A stretch of DNA of 64,000 bases from contig NC_092613.1 of the NCBI RefSeq assembly GCF_047663525.1, positions 3,001,501 to 3,065,500 of the forward strand, given 5' to 3'. Made by a program: the position numbers and the translations under genes. Origin of the DNA: Anas platyrhynchos (Eukaryota > Chordata > Aves > Anseriformes > Anatidae). Of this stretch, positions 28,073-42,182 are shown in pieces. The notes under the pieces were generated by a model. That model was not told where the DNA came from, did no database searches, and saw only the letters and a list, made by a program, of their open reading frames with translations. How positions within the stretch are numbered: the stretch's first letter is position 1; each line of letters starts with the position of its first letter.

Positions 28073-31000
28073 AGTTTGAAATCCTGTTCACAGCCTGTAC
28101 AGCAGATGGAGCAGGATCTTGACATTAAAGCCAGTAACAGAGTGGGTCCAGGTGGCTTTCTGCAAGAAGTTTCAGCTGTCATTGTGTGTCCCCCAGAACA
28201 GGTCTGCTGGCTGCCTCCTTGGTACTGGAGGAGATCTGAAACCAGAATTCCCTCAGACACTTTCAGCAGAAAAGCCTAGAGAAATGACTCCTCTCCTCTT
28301 ACCTCCAGACTTTTCTTTTATCCCTTTGGAGTTCTGGCAGTGCTTCTGGAGCTTGTGGAGGAAGCTGCAAGAAAAGTCAGGGCAGCCCCAGTTGGCTGGA
28401 GGCATAGCTGTACATCTTGGAATAACGAAGTGGCCTTTCTAATGTCCTGGCCCTAGCAGGGGCAGAGGATACTTGTCACAGTGGTTCTGACTGCCTGGCC
28501 ACAGACACCTGCACCATTTCTGCTTGGGATTTGGGGCACACCAGGCTGCTTTGTGTTAATGCCACCACCTCGAGTTGGACCCGTGGCCTACAGGGTGAGC
28601 ATCTTCTTCTTCTGTTTCCCTTTGGCTCCAAAACAAAAAGGAAGAAACTAGAGGCTGTCATTAGGGCTGTTCTCCTGCTTCCTTGACAATGTGTTTATTG
28701 CTTGCCTGGCTGGCGGGTCTGCTGTGCAGCTTTCTGTAGAAGACTGCAGGGGCTTTTTTGTTCCTGTTCCTCTTAAAAAGGAGGAATAAATATCTGCAAG
28801 GTGCCTTGTGTTCTTCCCCATCCCTCCTGGGGTCAGTGAAATACAGCGTCTGTCAGACTTCTGCTCTGGATGCTGTAATACAAACTGCTGAGCCATTTGC
28901 ACTCCTTCTATATGCTTCAGGGAGGACAGGAGGCAAACTTCCCCTTTGCCAGGGCTGAGGATGGATTCTTCTCCCTCCCCAGATCTGGGGCAGTTTGGAT
29001 CCCTTTGCAGGATTCCCACTGTCCCCCACTCTTAACCTCTGCAAATAAACAGGAGCTGACACCTTGCAGCAAGCAACATCTTGCAAAAGAGGAATTTAAG
29101 CTCTGCTTAGAGCTCCTGTGATCACATCCCTCTGCCGATGCAACAGATCAGAAGTTGCCAGAACTCTCACCAGACAACATGGGGCTGCATGCTTGCTTTG
29201 GGTCACTGTCACACACAACAAGCAAGGTTAGGATGGGTCAGAGCCTTGTCACCCCCTAATAAATCATGCACCAGTGTGGTATTGATCCTGCTTTAAATTC
29301 ACCGAAGGCAATAAATGAGCAGTTTCTCTATTTAGTTTATTTATTTATTTATTTTCCCCAATAGAGAAAATGGTCTTGTTTTGGGTCTATGGCCAGTGGG
29401 TGGCCGTGTGCAACCTGCACCAGGCCGGCAGAGCCCTGCTTTGGCCATTGGCACCTCTGATGGGGTTTGCCACCACAGAAGAACAGCCTCCAGCTCCTTT
29501 CCAAACATCTTCTTTCTACTTCACATGGTTTAGCTGGGTCATAACCCCCAAAGGTGAGGGCAGACTGAGAACACTTTAAGAGGTGGGAGTGTGTAGGGAT
29601 GGTCTGTGTGTCTCTTCATTCCTTTGTGTTCACACTTGGGTTTAATTTCCTTCTGACCCCCTTCTGAGTGGTGAAAATACTTGCCATTTACTCCTGACGT
29701 TGGTTTTGGAGGCAGATTTCCATAAAGCCTGGTGTTCTCTAAAATCCAGGGAATGTGGAGAAGCTGTTCTGAGCTCAGAGCTTCTCCAGTGCATTGACCT
29801 CTTTGGGGTTTGCAAATTGCGTCACTGTATGACTAAATCTCAGGAAGACCGTGAGCTGGAAGGCTGAGATCACACTCATATCCCACAGAAACCATCAGCA
29901 GTTTTCTGGCAGAGCCTGCAAGACAGGCAATACACTTTGGTCCCATTTATAGCAGTCTGGCAGTGAAAACCCTATGGTAGGACTCCAGGACTTTTCCCCA
30001 GCCAAGGGCATTGAAATCCATCTCTTCCAAGGATGGAGAAGCTTACCCTATGTAATGACACCCAGGCAAATGAGATGATGTGATTTCCTGGATGGTTCTT
30101 TCATTCAAAGACCTACTGGCACTATAGACTTCCATAGAGCATGCTTGTATGGTTGTTACTAAAAGGTTGACATCTGTGAGTGTATAAAGGGATGGAAGCC
30201 ACCAGCTCCTGGACTATAGATGTGTCCGTATGCTGGATATGAGTTTGGGGATGGATCCTATGTAATCTTTGCACCGGAGTTTACACCAACCTGCTGCTGG
30301 CCACAGAGTAGCTGTGCAGAGGGTGGCTCTGCTCCATGCCCCAACAGAGTGGTGTGTCCCCATGGCTTGTATACAGCAATGAGGAAGTCCTCAGTGGGAG
30401 TAGATGCATTGTGGTATCGTAGCTCATACATCAGCCTGCTTGGTGGTCATTGACTGTTTTTGTTAGCACTGGCTGTGGGACACAGAGAGCCCCCTCCTCT
30501 GTCTGCGTCCCTGTGAGCGTGCACGGGGAAGGGTTTCACAGAGGAAATAGAGCAGAAGAAATTGAGCATAGCATGTGTTCCTTCTAAAGATAGCATACTG
30601 GGGCTTGCATCAAGGATCCTGCCACACTCTGCATCCACAACAACTCCATTGCCCTCCCTCCGTGATGGCTCCTAGCAAGCTGGAAGGATGCCAGACCTGG
30701 CTTGCCTGGGATTTCTCTGCCCTGCTGCAGTGGACTAGAAAACGTATACATGGAGCATGAATGTGCAGGCTTCAGTGGCATCTCATGCAGGTGTGGTTTG
30801 GGGTCTGTAGCTTGCATGGTGCTGTGACATGTAGAGCATGGTGCTATGACATCCCTATCCAGCTGTGTCACCTGTGTCCCAGCCAACACACAGCCACTGC
30901 CAGGGGAGAGCAGCCTTGCCCTGTGTTATGGCCTTGGCACTGGCTGGGAACAGCTGTATTTCCTCACCTAAGCCGTATTTACCCTTGCCACCTGGAGTAT

Positions 31001-31841
31001 TGGTGTCATGCTGGGATTCCAAGCATGCAGGAAACCCCATGGAGGCTGGCCACAGGCGCTGGGGGGCTACGAGAGCAGATGGAGGATCTGGGCCTGGGAT
31101 TTCTGCGGGATTGCTTAGTGCATTACATCTTGCTTGCCTGGAGGCCCTCCATCTGGCACACTGAGCCTGGGCTTGCTGGGCTGTTGCTGCTGAGAGGGGA
31201 CATGGCAAAGGGCATGGGAGCTGGGAACTGGGAGAGGCATTTGGCTTCAACATCTGTCTCAAGCTCTCCATGCACTTTGAATTGTTCAGTGCAGCCCTGC
31301 ACCATGCATGCTGCAGCCCTTTGCCAAAATCAGAGTATTGTAGGATCTCATCCAGCTGTTCATCACTCTATTTTGCATTGAAGTAGGGACTAGATTTTGG
31401 GGGGAGCTAACTGGGAATCACGGCATCCCTCTGCAAGGTGCTGTGTAAACACACAAGGGAAGGATGGGAGCACGGTCTGACCCACTACTTGCAATTAAAG
31501 CGAAGAAAGCATCATCTCATAGGTCTTCTTCCTATAGCCCCCATGTGCCCCTGTACATCGCTGCCCTCTCCAAACAGCTGGGCCAGCCCCTGCTGCAGCG
31601 GAGGATTTAGGCAGACAGCTTGGCAGTGCTCAAGGAACCAGAAAGAGAGAGGAGCAGACAGACAATGTACCTGGGAAAGATCATGTCAAGTCATGTTAAA
31701 GCAAGAGAATAGGTTCCTGGAGGCTTGAAACAAAAGCACTGTCTGGGGTTTGAAATGCATCCAGCAGTGCTTGCAGCAGAGATTTGCGTTCATGGTCTAG
31801 CCACGGTTGCACTGGACAGTGTTACCCTTGCTTCACTTCAG

Positions 31842-31895
31842 GGGAAGGAGCATCCCTTGCTGCAGGGGAAGGAACATCCCTTGCTGCAGCTTTCC
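31842..31895. repeat. Two-copy 24-bp tandem repeat
   Basis: The motif CAGGGGAAGGARCATCCCTTGCTG occurs twice in succession with one difference. Confidence 0.7.
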
Positions 31896-32373
31896 TTAGG
31901 GGCGAGCACAGGTTGGGGTGCAGCAGAGATCAGGGTGTTGTAGGGAGCCAGGGCCATCCTTGGTGCCTGGTCTGTGGGCCAGGTACCTGCCTTCCTGCTC
32001 ACTAGCTGCAGTTCTGCCACAGGGGTACTGAGCACTGCTGGTGGTCCCCACTGAAGTACGCCATGAAGATCTGGGGAAGCATCTCATTGTTTGCACCTGC
32101 AGCCCACCTGAACGTATTTCCAGTGGGCTGCAAGTCCAGTGCAAGCTAAAATGAATCCCTCTGATCCAATTTTCTTTTTCTATGAGAATCACATAGTTGA
32201 GCACTGAATGCACAACCAGGGCCTAAGAGACCCTGAAGCCTTCTCTCAGCTTTGTCCATCTACCACAAATTCTCCTCCAGGCACAGCTTTGGGTTGATTG
32301 CTAGATTTTAGTGTTTATCATTGCCTGTTCTCCCAGCCTCTCCCTGTCTGGATCTGAATACCTGCACCTCCAC

Positions 32374-32394
32374 TTTTTTTTTTTTTTTTTTTTT
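32374..32394. repeat. Poly(T) run, 21 bp
   Basis: Uninterrupted T21. No transposon body was recognised next to it. Confidence 0.9.
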
Positions 32395-33118
32395 AATGGT
32401 TGATTGTTTTCTGACTCCCAGCATGGTTCAATAAAACTGCATTTACCAGAGATTAGCTCAGCTAATCCCATAAATGTGCTTTTACTTCATTATCAGACAC
32501 AAAATATAGGGCTTTCTCCTTAGCTGTACTGGATCTGCCAGAGGGTTTGTGGATCCCACTGCAAATGAAAGGGTGGGATGCTGGGGTGACAAGCCTTTCC
32601 TTGTTTTTAGGATTATTTTGATCAGGATAAGGAAAACAGTGGAGCTCCCTGCCTGTCTCCAAGGCTCAATGTTCCCTTTTTTACTTTCCTGCCTTCCCAA
32701 ACACCAGTCAGTGCAAGTTTAATAGAAGAATTAATATTAAAAATAAACACAACCATATTTAACGGAGCCAGCTTAACCATGACTGGGCTGTAGTCCCAGT
32801 ATGGTTTTGAAGAAGGATTTTTAAGTTTTCTGAAACAACATGTACTGTAGCTCTAGCACTGTGGGGTTATTGTCTGCCTATTTTTGCTTCTGCATTTATA
32901 ACCTTCCCAAATGCTTGCAGACATATAACTGCCCGACAGGAGGGAACTCAGCACAATGTACCTTCTCATGGCAGGGCTGGTGGGACACAGTGAGCTCAGC
33001 CCTGGGCTGGGTGTGAGTTGGGGTGGCAGAAAGACAAACAGAGGCGATGGAATAGGCATGGGCACCTTTGAGCCAGGCACTGAGATCTGCTCCTGCAGGT
33101 TTGTGTTGGTGGTCCCCA

Positions 33119-33263
33119 GGATAGAAGGGTCTTAAGATGGTGGTCTCTGGGATAAAAAGGGTTTCAAGATGATGATCCTCAGGATAAGAGGGGTTGAAGA
33201 TGCTGGTCTCCATGATGGAAGGAGTTGAAGATGGTTCTCCCTTGGACAGAAGGAGTCAAAGAT
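33119..33263. repeat. Imperfect minisatellite, ~31-bp unit, about five copies
   Basis: Successive units share the pattern GGATARAAGGGNTTNAAGATGNTGGTCTC with substitutions and small indels. Degeneration increases to the right. Confidence 0.7.
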
Positions 33264-36064
33264 GCAGCTGAACACCTGGCTGTGCTCTGATGAGGCAGCT
33301 GTCTCCACCTTCTCCCTGCTGCTATGTTTACAGCACTGAAGGTTTGGAAAAAGAAAAACACCTCTCTAACAGTCGCACAGCAGCACCTTAAAATAGAGGC
33401 GTGCTGGTGTGTCACACATCCCCCATCACATCTCACCTGGGGAGATGATGCTGGCCAGGCTCTTGGATTGGAAACAGATCCTGCTGCAGCCCCAGTGATG
33501 GAAATGGGGAGGATTCAGTCATCCTTGGGCAAAGGCAACCAAAGTGAGCTGCTGTTCAACTCCAACAGCTGCTGCTGTAGGTGTGTGCTTCTCTGGGCTG
33601 GGAGGTGCCTGTGGTTCAGTGGCAGGGATGTTGAGGTCAGATCTGCTGCTCATTTCTGAGATGAAGCTGATGGAGGAAACCTTATGCCTCAATTTCCTAT
33701 CTCTAAATAGGGTTAACACTTTTAATTGTAATATTTTTTTTTAATGAAAATGGTTTTTCAGTAGGTCCGTGGGCAAGACCTCACACAGTGGGCAGCAGTG
33801 TCTGGTAGAGGACTTTTAGGTATGGAGTAAGAACAGATACACTCCACTCTTACTGTGGTGGGGGTTACCAGCAGCAGCCCGCAGGAGAAGACATCATCCC
33901 ATTGCATGCAGGACTGCTGAAAGGTAAAGAGATGCCTCCTTACTGTGATGGTGATGGGTGCAATGTTAAGTACTGCTGGTGATGCGGTGCATGCCAAGCA
34001 TGCTGCACTGTGGAAGGCTCTCCAGGAGTTATGGGCATGTCTCATGGCCAGACATGGGGAGGAGGGAGAGCCTCTCCTTGGGATGTCCTCGGCAGGAGCT
34101 TGGGGCAGCCACTGCAGCCAGTTTATGTAATTCAATACTCCGTCTTCATCCCAGTGACAGACTTGCTGCTGAGGACATGGCAGTGGGCTTGCTTGTCTGC
34201 TGCCCTTCATCATCCATCTCTTGCCAGAGGGTTGGCAAGATGGTTTGTTAACCTGGAAAGAGATAAATGGGCTTGGGTGGAAGCTTTGCCACAGTCAGGA
34301 AGCCCAATAAAAGATATATCATAGATGCTGGGAACAGACCTAAGGTTTGATCTGGGATCTCCATGTTGGGGCTCTCCAGCTGTGTCGCTGAACATTGCAG
34401 AAAGGTTTTCTCTCCAAGCCAGTGCCTAGGTGTCTCAGGTTTGGGGAGCTGGAGAGCAGTGGGGCTGGCTATCAACAGTGCCAGCGTTGCTTCATCTTGA
34501 CTTGCTGAATGGGTTTTGTAATCCATTTTCTAACAGCCTTGTGTCTGAATGGCCTCCTAAGGACTTGAATGCTGGAAGAGCCTATTCTCTGAGCATCCCA
34601 GGAAGAACAAAGACTCACCATTCTCCAGCAGCTTTCTTTACAAAGTGTAAAACAAGCTGCCTTCTCTCAGCTGTGACTCAAAAAAAATGAACAAAAACCA
34701 AGGTGCAAAAAACATTTTGTCCCAAATCTTCTCATTAATGATGTTGGTAGAATTGACAGGCTCTGAATGGATATTAAAGGGGTCTGTTAGGACCTGGAAG
34801 GATGCAGCTGGTAACTTGCACAATAGAAAATGAGCAGGCTGGCAGCAGGCTGGCTGTGGGGTTACCGACAAGAAATGAAAGATCATATCTGCTTCCTTCA
34901 GTGTTTCACTATCAGCTTCTGCAGATGGACACGTGGCGTTCAACCACCTCTAGATAGCACAGAGGTTAAACAGGCATTTCTCACAGAGAAGAGCATTCCT
35001 CAAATTACATTTGTGCCTAGGAAGGAACAAAAGCTTGTATCAGTTGGTTATTTCTGTGGTAGGGAGATTTGCATCTGATTTTAATGTGTATGATTCTAGA
35101 AGAGCCTGTTTGGGAGCTAGAGATGGCTGGGGGAAGACTGGGTGAAATCAGTGATCTTTTCTGCCCTCTGCAAAACATCTCCATGCTTGTCACAGACAGG
35201 CACATGAGCAGAAACCTGGAGTCATTATGGGCTCTGCATGTCACCTTGGGAAGGGGACAGGGCTGGTGTGTGCACCAGGAGGTGTCTGAGTGCACAGCTG
35301 TGAGACCAAGCTGGGTGTCTGGGTATCTTCACAGCCCCCCCCCAGCAACAGACTGCCTGACTCTCAGCAGAGCTGCGTCCTGCAGCATTTGTATTCCAGC
35401 AGAGCTAATAACCCAGGGCAGAAGGCTTTCTGTATGGACTCATTATGCTTGGCTATTTTTTTCCTTCTAAAAGTGCACCTTCCCATCCATGCAGTGATTA
35501 CTGGAAATAGCCATTTTTCCTCCTATTTTCTCTACGTATGTGGTTGGGTCCATCTGAGATAAGAAGACCACCCTGGGGATGGTCCCACCTTTATCCCCAT
35601 TGCCATCCCTGGGTGCCCGTCTTGCAGACAGGGCTGGGAGCGCGTCCTGGTGCAGGTGGGGATGTGTCCGAGGACATCCCCCAAACTCTTGGTATCTGTG
35701 AAAAGAAGGAAAAATAAAAGGGAGCATATGAGATCGTGAGTGTGAAGCCAGGATTTTTAGAACATCAGTTGGTCTTTGACTGCATGGATCAGAAATTCAC
35801 AAACCTAATCCCTGGTTTTCCTAGACAAGGAGTATAGGAGAGCCTGTGTAATGGGAGGTCAGCAGAGTAGGATAAATGGAGCAATACAGAGATTATTAAG
35901 GAAAATGGAGAGTAGGGATTAACACAAGAACCAGAGAGGATTTAGCCGCTGCTGAGCTTGTTCTGCTTTGAAAATGCACAGGAACACTTCCTGACAGGAG
36001 CTTTGCAGTGTCTTCATGGGATGTTTCAGAACAATAGGTCCAGCATCAAACAAAAGTGAAGGAG

Positions 36065-36652
36065 TGTGTTGGGTCTGTCTGGGATGGAATCACCTTTCCC
36101 TGCAGCAGCCCACACAGTGCTGTGCTCTGCACTCGTAGCTGGAACAGCACTGATATCACTCCAGTGTTGTGTCTAATGCTGCATAGTGCTGGCACAGCAT
36201 CAGGACTCCTACCAAGCCCCCATGAGCCAGCAGGCTGGGGGTGGGCAAGTGATGGGGAGGGGACGTTGCCGGGGCAGCTGACCTAACCCAACCAAAGGGA
36301 TATTCACTAACACCTGTCACACTCAGCAGTAAAAAGGGGGGCTCTCCTGGGGGAGGGGGCTGTTCCTCCTGAACAACCACTACGCATTTTGAGGCCCTGC
36401 TTCTGAGGACGTGGCCGAACACCGCTCATTGATGGGAAGCAGAGAATAATCTTTTTCCTTCTCTCTGTGCTTCCACGCAGACTTATTGTTTCTGTGGTTT
36501 CTTTTTCTCCCCATTCCCTTTCCCTTTAATTAAACCTTTCTCATCTCAAACCTCGAGTTCTCCTTGTTGTATTTTCTCGCCCTTCCTCTTTGAGGAGAGG
36601 GGGAGAGCTGTTGTGGTGGAACTCGTCTGCTCACCTGAGTAAAACCCCCACA
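36065..36652 (+). mobile_element. Solo ERVL-like LTR, 588 bp
   Basis: Starts TGTGTTGGGTCTGTCTGGGA and ends AAAACCCCCACA, flanked by an exact 5-bp duplication AGGAG (36060-36064 and 36653-36657). It aligns along much of its length with the minus-strand LTR split by the provirus (10196-10497), including the CAGCTGACCTAA...CCAA-CAAAGGGATATTC block. A 5-bp duplication is typical of ERVL-class insertions. Confidence 0.88.
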
Positions 36653-36886
36653 AGGAGACAAAAAGAAATTAAATAAATGGCATCGATCAGCTACATTAGT
36701 TCTGCCTTTCCACCACCTGGGCCCAGCTGGTGTTAAAAAAAAACAGACAAGAAACAAACTTGACCTCAGACTGCTGTGGTTGAGGGCCATGTTGGCTCCA
36801 AGGCAATGCCAAGGGCCATGACTGGCTTGAGGAGATAAAATCTTCTTCCTAAGCAAAATTGCATCTTTCATTCAAAATCCACTTTT

Positions 36887-36887
<1 letters not shown>

Positions 36888-36927
<40 letters not shown>
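36888..36927. repeat. Poly(A) run, 40 bp
   Basis: Uninterrupted A40, about 240 bp after the 36065-36652 LTR. No retroposed gene or SINE was recognised upstream. Confidence 0.9.
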
Positions 36928-36931
<4 letters not shown>

Positions 36932-38843
36932 AGCTGTGTGCCCAACACTCTATATGTTAGCTTCAAGTGCTAAAACACTTGACAGAGAGAGGCTCCTCCT
37001 CATCTCTTTTACTTTAAAATGATGGTCCATTTCCATGATATTCTGAGCTGCAGCCTTAAAATTTGCAATTCAGGGACTGTCCTCTGCTGTTGTTAGGGAC
37101 CTCCTTAAGGCAGTGCCTGCAGTACATAGCCGAATAAGCTCAGCTGTGTAATAAAGGGGGAATGGAAAACATGCAGGAAGTTTTGCACTAAGATGAGGTT
37201 TAATGCTCTTCTCCGCAAATCAGGCTTGATTTGGGAATTACTGGGCAAAAAACTCGTTCTGTGTTTATCAGGGAGACACAAGGAGAAGCCTTCCTGCTTC
37301 CCTTTAAGTCTGTGTTTTGTCCTAACATCAAACCAGATGTGAGGAAGCCCAGATCATGTTCTTAAGTTCTTTGTCAAATAAGAATGGATTTATTCTGTGC
37401 TTTGGGGACGCAGCTTGGGAAAAGTTTCCCAAAAATAGCCAGACTTAAGCTATTGGTATTTTTGAGCAACAGTTGACCAGGAACAGGAATTTTTGATAGT
37501 GTGAAGCTCTTTTTGGGTGCTTTAAAGCAAGTCAGCTTTTTAGAAGAGATCACTGCAGTGATGAGTGCTGAAATTTTCACCCCTCCTAGATTTCAGTATG
37601 ACTTTAGCAGGATGCCCAAGGTACTGGCTCATACACTGCATGCCACAGCTGGGTCTCCAAACTGTGTCACCTCCCTGCATTGCTCCAGAGGGGGGACAGC
37701 TGGAAACCAGGTCAGCAAGATAGATCACATCGACTGTGCCGTGGTGGAGGAGGAAAGGTAGATTCTCCTCAGTAAAGTTTATAATCACTGTACTTACAGG
37801 CTGACCTTATGCAGCCAGGACCTGGCTTCTCTCAAGATTTGGGCTCTGGGTAGAATTCAAGGTAAATGCAGGAGCTGAAATTTGTCTTGACCAGTTCATC
37901 CTTTGACTAAACCAAACAAACAGACAAAACCCCCATATTATGGGGAGCTGATGTGTGCTCCTGCAGTCCTTCCTTTTCCTCCTGCCTTTCCTGGTTGCCT
38001 GGTGGAGCACATGCTCTTTGTCATGCTGAAAGGGATATCCCCTATGTGTGGCAGTGTCTCCCTGCCTCACTGTCCCCTTGCCATGCTCCATGATCATGTG
38101 CAGGGACAGCTGGCTGGGGACACAGACCCTGTGCCACTCGGCAAGATCAGGAGGCTTAATGAAGTCAGCAAGAGATGTGTTGGGTATCCCCGTGTGCAGG
38201 ATTTGGCCCAGATAATCCATCTGCCTATAAACACGTTGCGCTGCAAACCTTGTGCTGCATCAGGAATGCTGCATCAGCAATGGAGCCTCCCTGGAGGCCA
38301 CGCATCCTACATAGGCACAGCTTGGAAGGAGGGGATGTGACAGCGCTTGGGAGAGGCACCCATCCTCAGAGCCCAGCCTCGGCCTCCATCTGGCATCATT
38401 GTCCTGAAATAAGCTGTGCATGTCCATAGGCTCCCCAGTGCTGGGGAGGGCAGATCCCCAGGAAACAACAAAATACTAACAAAGAACTGTCAGCAGAGCA
38501 ATTAATTACGGTGCATGCTTCCTCTTGCCCCAATTACCTGGGGAGGGAATCTTGCTCGGGTAACGTGTGCATGCACACACACCTCCCTCCCTCTCTGACT
38601 TGGATAACTGAGCTCACAGTTTTCCATAGAAACTCCCTAGTCTTCCTAGAGATTCTGGGGAGATTTCCTATAACTGTGTTTATTCACATAAATTTATAAG
38701 GGTGTGCAAACTTTAATGAAATCAGAATGTTTCCTTCTGGTTTTGACTCCCATGAAGTGTTTTATGTAATGTTATTATGAATGCATTTTTTTGGAGTGAA
38801 CGTCTCAGATTTCAGAAGAAGGAGGGAAAAGTTGCTTTTAGCC

Positions 38844-38872
<29 letters not shown>
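38844..38872. repeat. Poly(A) run, 29 bp
   Basis: Uninterrupted A29 with no recognised element attached. Confidence 0.9.
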
Positions 38873-38875
<3 letters not shown>

Positions 38876-41222
38876 TACCTGAGAGTTTTCAGCAAGAAAG
38901 GAATAGTTTGGGATGAATAAGGAGATGCTTACTTGGTTTTGGATATTTGATGTATAGATCCCTATGGATCCAACTGTCCTAATGGCAAACAAGGACCTTA
39001 ATTTTGCTAAAATTTGGTAAAGCTGCTGTGAATTCAGGGACAGCTCTTTGGAGATTACAGGGTCTATCCCAACATAACTTCATGCTCTGCACTAAAATAT
39101 TTGTTGTTCTGTTCTAACTGCAACATGCAGCAGCAGCATAGCATCGTAGAGGTTTGAGAATATTGTGTAAGAAATGACCCATATAGCTTATTGCATAGTA
39201 GAGATAATACTAAGGAGAGAATATTTTGTTGTTATACATTGAACACCATACAAAATAACTTTGTAATTTTATCCCTACACTTTCTGGAATAAATCCTAAG
39301 CCTCTAAGGACTTTAGCATTGATTTAATATATATATATTCATAGGTAAACTGAAAGCAAAAATAGCAGCTTGATTTCTTACAACATGTAACAATCTTCCA
39401 TAAATATTTTTGCACAATTCTTGACTGCTTTGAGTTACCATGAACTGTTGCTCCTGCACAAATCCTTCCAGAAATGTCTTTCAACTAAAATTGTTCCCCA
39501 GCCCCCCCCCCCCCAAAAAAATAAAAATAAAAAGAAAAGAAAAAAAAAGAAAGCACCGGAGCTGCTATTGTACATATTCAATAGCTATATGGGTAGTACT
39601 GTGTCAGCTTCTGCAACAGTGGGAATAACAGAGGTTATTTTTTAATATTTTTTTTTTCACTAAAAAAAAAAAGGATTATACCTGCCTTTTGTAATTTCTC
39701 CTGTCATTCACTAGCAGCATCCCTGTAGAACTGGTGCTTCACCAAGTGCTTCAGCCAAATTTGATTTTCCAGCCCTCCCAGCTCTGCCTGCAACCTGCAG
39801 AGAACATATGGGGCTCTTGTGTGTTTTTGGGACCTCTTCTAAGGAATCAGAGGAAACAGGTGGCCCCAGCCCAGCAAACTCCCCATGAACTCATCTTTTA
39901 CTCATGGTGTTAGGGCGAAGCAGCCTGTTTGGAGACTCAGGAGGAAGACAGGCTGAAAACTGCAAACAGCAATGTCCCAGAAATCCCTGATGAACTGTCC
40001 TGTGGATGTCGCAGGCTTTATCAGCAAGGGTCTGCATGCATCCTGGTAAGAGTGCCTCTTCGGCAGTTTCCCACAGTACATTGAATTAGTCATCCTGAAT
40101 TATTCAGATCTAGTTGAGCAAAGCCTTGTCTCTGGTATTTTTATTATTATTATTATTTTTTTTTCCCTTAGCCTGAAAATCTATATTTATTTAAATATGA
40201 AAGAGTAGGAGTATTTTTTAATCATGGCTTTATAATTCCTAAAAGGCAGGGCGGTAAAGCCCTAGCAGACAGCTGCTTCATGAGCATGCTGTTGCAGTCC
40301 TCCACCACGCTGCATGAGTAAAGCCTATGTCAAGCACTGAATGCACTGGGCTCTACCTTGCTTTGCAGCTCTTGTAGTGTGCTGCATGTATGGAGATGCT
40401 GGCAAAGCCTTTATGGGTTTATGTGCTTTGTTTCCATCTCAATACTCTTTTGGATTTCCCATCTCACCCACATCTGATGCCTCTTACCCATCTCACCATT
40501 TTGAGCCCATTGAACTGCATAATATTTGGGAGGCAGGGCAGTACTGCTGCTCAACAGAGAGGGATGGCAGAGCTTCAATAAGCTCAGATGCCATGGTAGA
40601 AAGGGCATTTATGGGGGGGAAATTCAGGAAAGGAATCTGGGTTAGATTTAAGGCTGTTTTTTGGATAGCACGAGAGGAGATGTGCACAGCCAGGACCACC
40701 CAATAAGGATTACAGATCAGCCTTGCCTCCCTCAGCTGTAAAAGGAGCCAGACACAAAATACTCTCTGAAACACAGGTATCACCCATCCAATTGGGGTAC
40801 AAGGGTCCAAAGCCAGAGGACACTAAATGGACACCAAGTGTCTGACCAAAGGACAGAAGGTGGTGGCAGAGCCTTCAAGACTTGTGCCAAACTCTCCCCA
40901 CCCTCATCACAACCTACTTCACCATCCATTCAGCATGAGCTGGGAAGGTTTAGTCTTGCCTTGAAATCATGATTTGGAGTTTTATTATAAATTACTTTAG
41001 TCTCATGTGCCATTTTAAATTGATTCGTTATGCTAAGTACTTGCCAAATGCATAATGAGGGGCTAAATCGGTCTGTATGTAACAAGGCAGTGATTCAATT
41101 ATTCCTAGCACTCTCACTCTGACAAAAGCCTCAACTGTTGCTGTCACTTGTGTTTTGGGACCTTCGTGCACACGCACACAAAATCTGTTGGAGGCACTTC
41201 ACAGTTTCTAGCATCCACCCTG

Positions 41223-41225
<3 letters not shown>

Positions 41226-41297
<72 letters not shown>
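41226..41297. repeat. (ATT)n microsatellite, about 24 repeats
   Basis: Perfect trinucleotide repeat of ~72 bp. Its open frames (Tyr or Ile runs) are not genes. Confidence 0.95.
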
Positions 41298-41616
41298 GCT
41301 GTTTTCAGCTTCCTCACACATGAGTGCAGGGCTGGGAGTTTGCCCTGTGGGGATTTGCATTAATGAGAACTGGAGCAGCTTTCGGCAGGATCACAGCTCC
41401 GGCTTTTCCCATCCATTCACAAAGTCTGTGTGGCTGCTCTCAAAGAGTGACAGCATAAGTGAAAATGAATCAAATAAATGGGTTATTATCCACAGCACAT
41501 CAGAGAGGTTCTGAAAGCCTTCAGACTGACCAGCAAGAAAGCTTTTACTTTTTCTAATAAATGTTGAAATCCATCCACACCCACAATGGGATCTAAAATG
41601 CAATTAACGTGTGCAG

Positions 41617-42182
41617 TGTCACAGTTTTGGCTGGGATAGAGTTAATTTTCATCACAGAGGCTCATATGATGCTGTGTGTAGGATTTTTGATGAAAATAGT
41701 GGTGATACCGCACTGACAGTTTCATTGTTGCAGAGCCATACAAGCAAGGACTTTTCTACCTCTCATGCTGCCCTACCAGCTGGGGGTGCACAAGGAGCTG
41801 GGGGGGCCACAGCCAGGACAGGTGACCCCCAACTGGCCAAAGGAACACCCTAGAACATATCGTGTTGTGCTCAGCAATAGCAGCTAGGGTAAAGAAGGAG
41901 GAAGCAGGGGACGTTCGGAGTGATGACCTTTGTTTTCCCCAGAAACACGCTAGATGAACCCTGCATTCCCGAAGTGGATGACTACCTGCCTGCCGATGGA
42001 AGCAGTGAAATTTCTTGCTTTGCTTGTGCACACAACTTTTGTTTTACCTGGTAAACCATCTGCATCTCAACCCATGAGCTCTTGCACTCATACATTCCCA
42101 ATATTCTCACCCATCCTGCTGAGAGGGGAGTGAGCGTGTGGCTGGGTGGTGCTGAGCTGCCTGCCAGGGTTAAACCACAACA
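41617..42182 (+). mobile_element. Solo ERVL-like LTR, degenerate, ~566 bp
   Basis: Starts TGTCACAGTTTTGGCTGGGA and ends GGGTTAAACCACAACA. The middle holds GGGGGTGCACAAGGAGCTGG, GGGACGTTCGGAGTGATG and a CTCAACCCATGAGCTC block, which I recognise as an abundant avian ERVL-type LTR. Its 3' end resembles the reverse complement of 2279-2420. The flanks (TGCAG / TGTGG) match at only 3 of 5 positions, so it is older than the 36065 copy. Confidence 0.82.

Larger units (their letters stand above)
28079..36059. other. Intergenic DNA with small repeats, no gene recognised
   Basis: Many short open frames occur on both strands, but none resembles a protein that I know or shows exon-like splice sites in phase. 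It includes an ATTT repeat near 29335-29354 and the small repeats listed separately. Confidence 0.5.
36658..41616. other. Intergenic DNA, no gene recognised
   Basis: AT-richer than the flanks. It contains the poly(A) runs and the ATT microsatellite listed separately and a C10 run near 39504. No conserved coding sequence was found. Confidence 0.5.

Noticed and set aside
41138..41363. Open frames with long Tyr or Ile runs
   Set aside because: Translations of the (ATT)n microsatellite.
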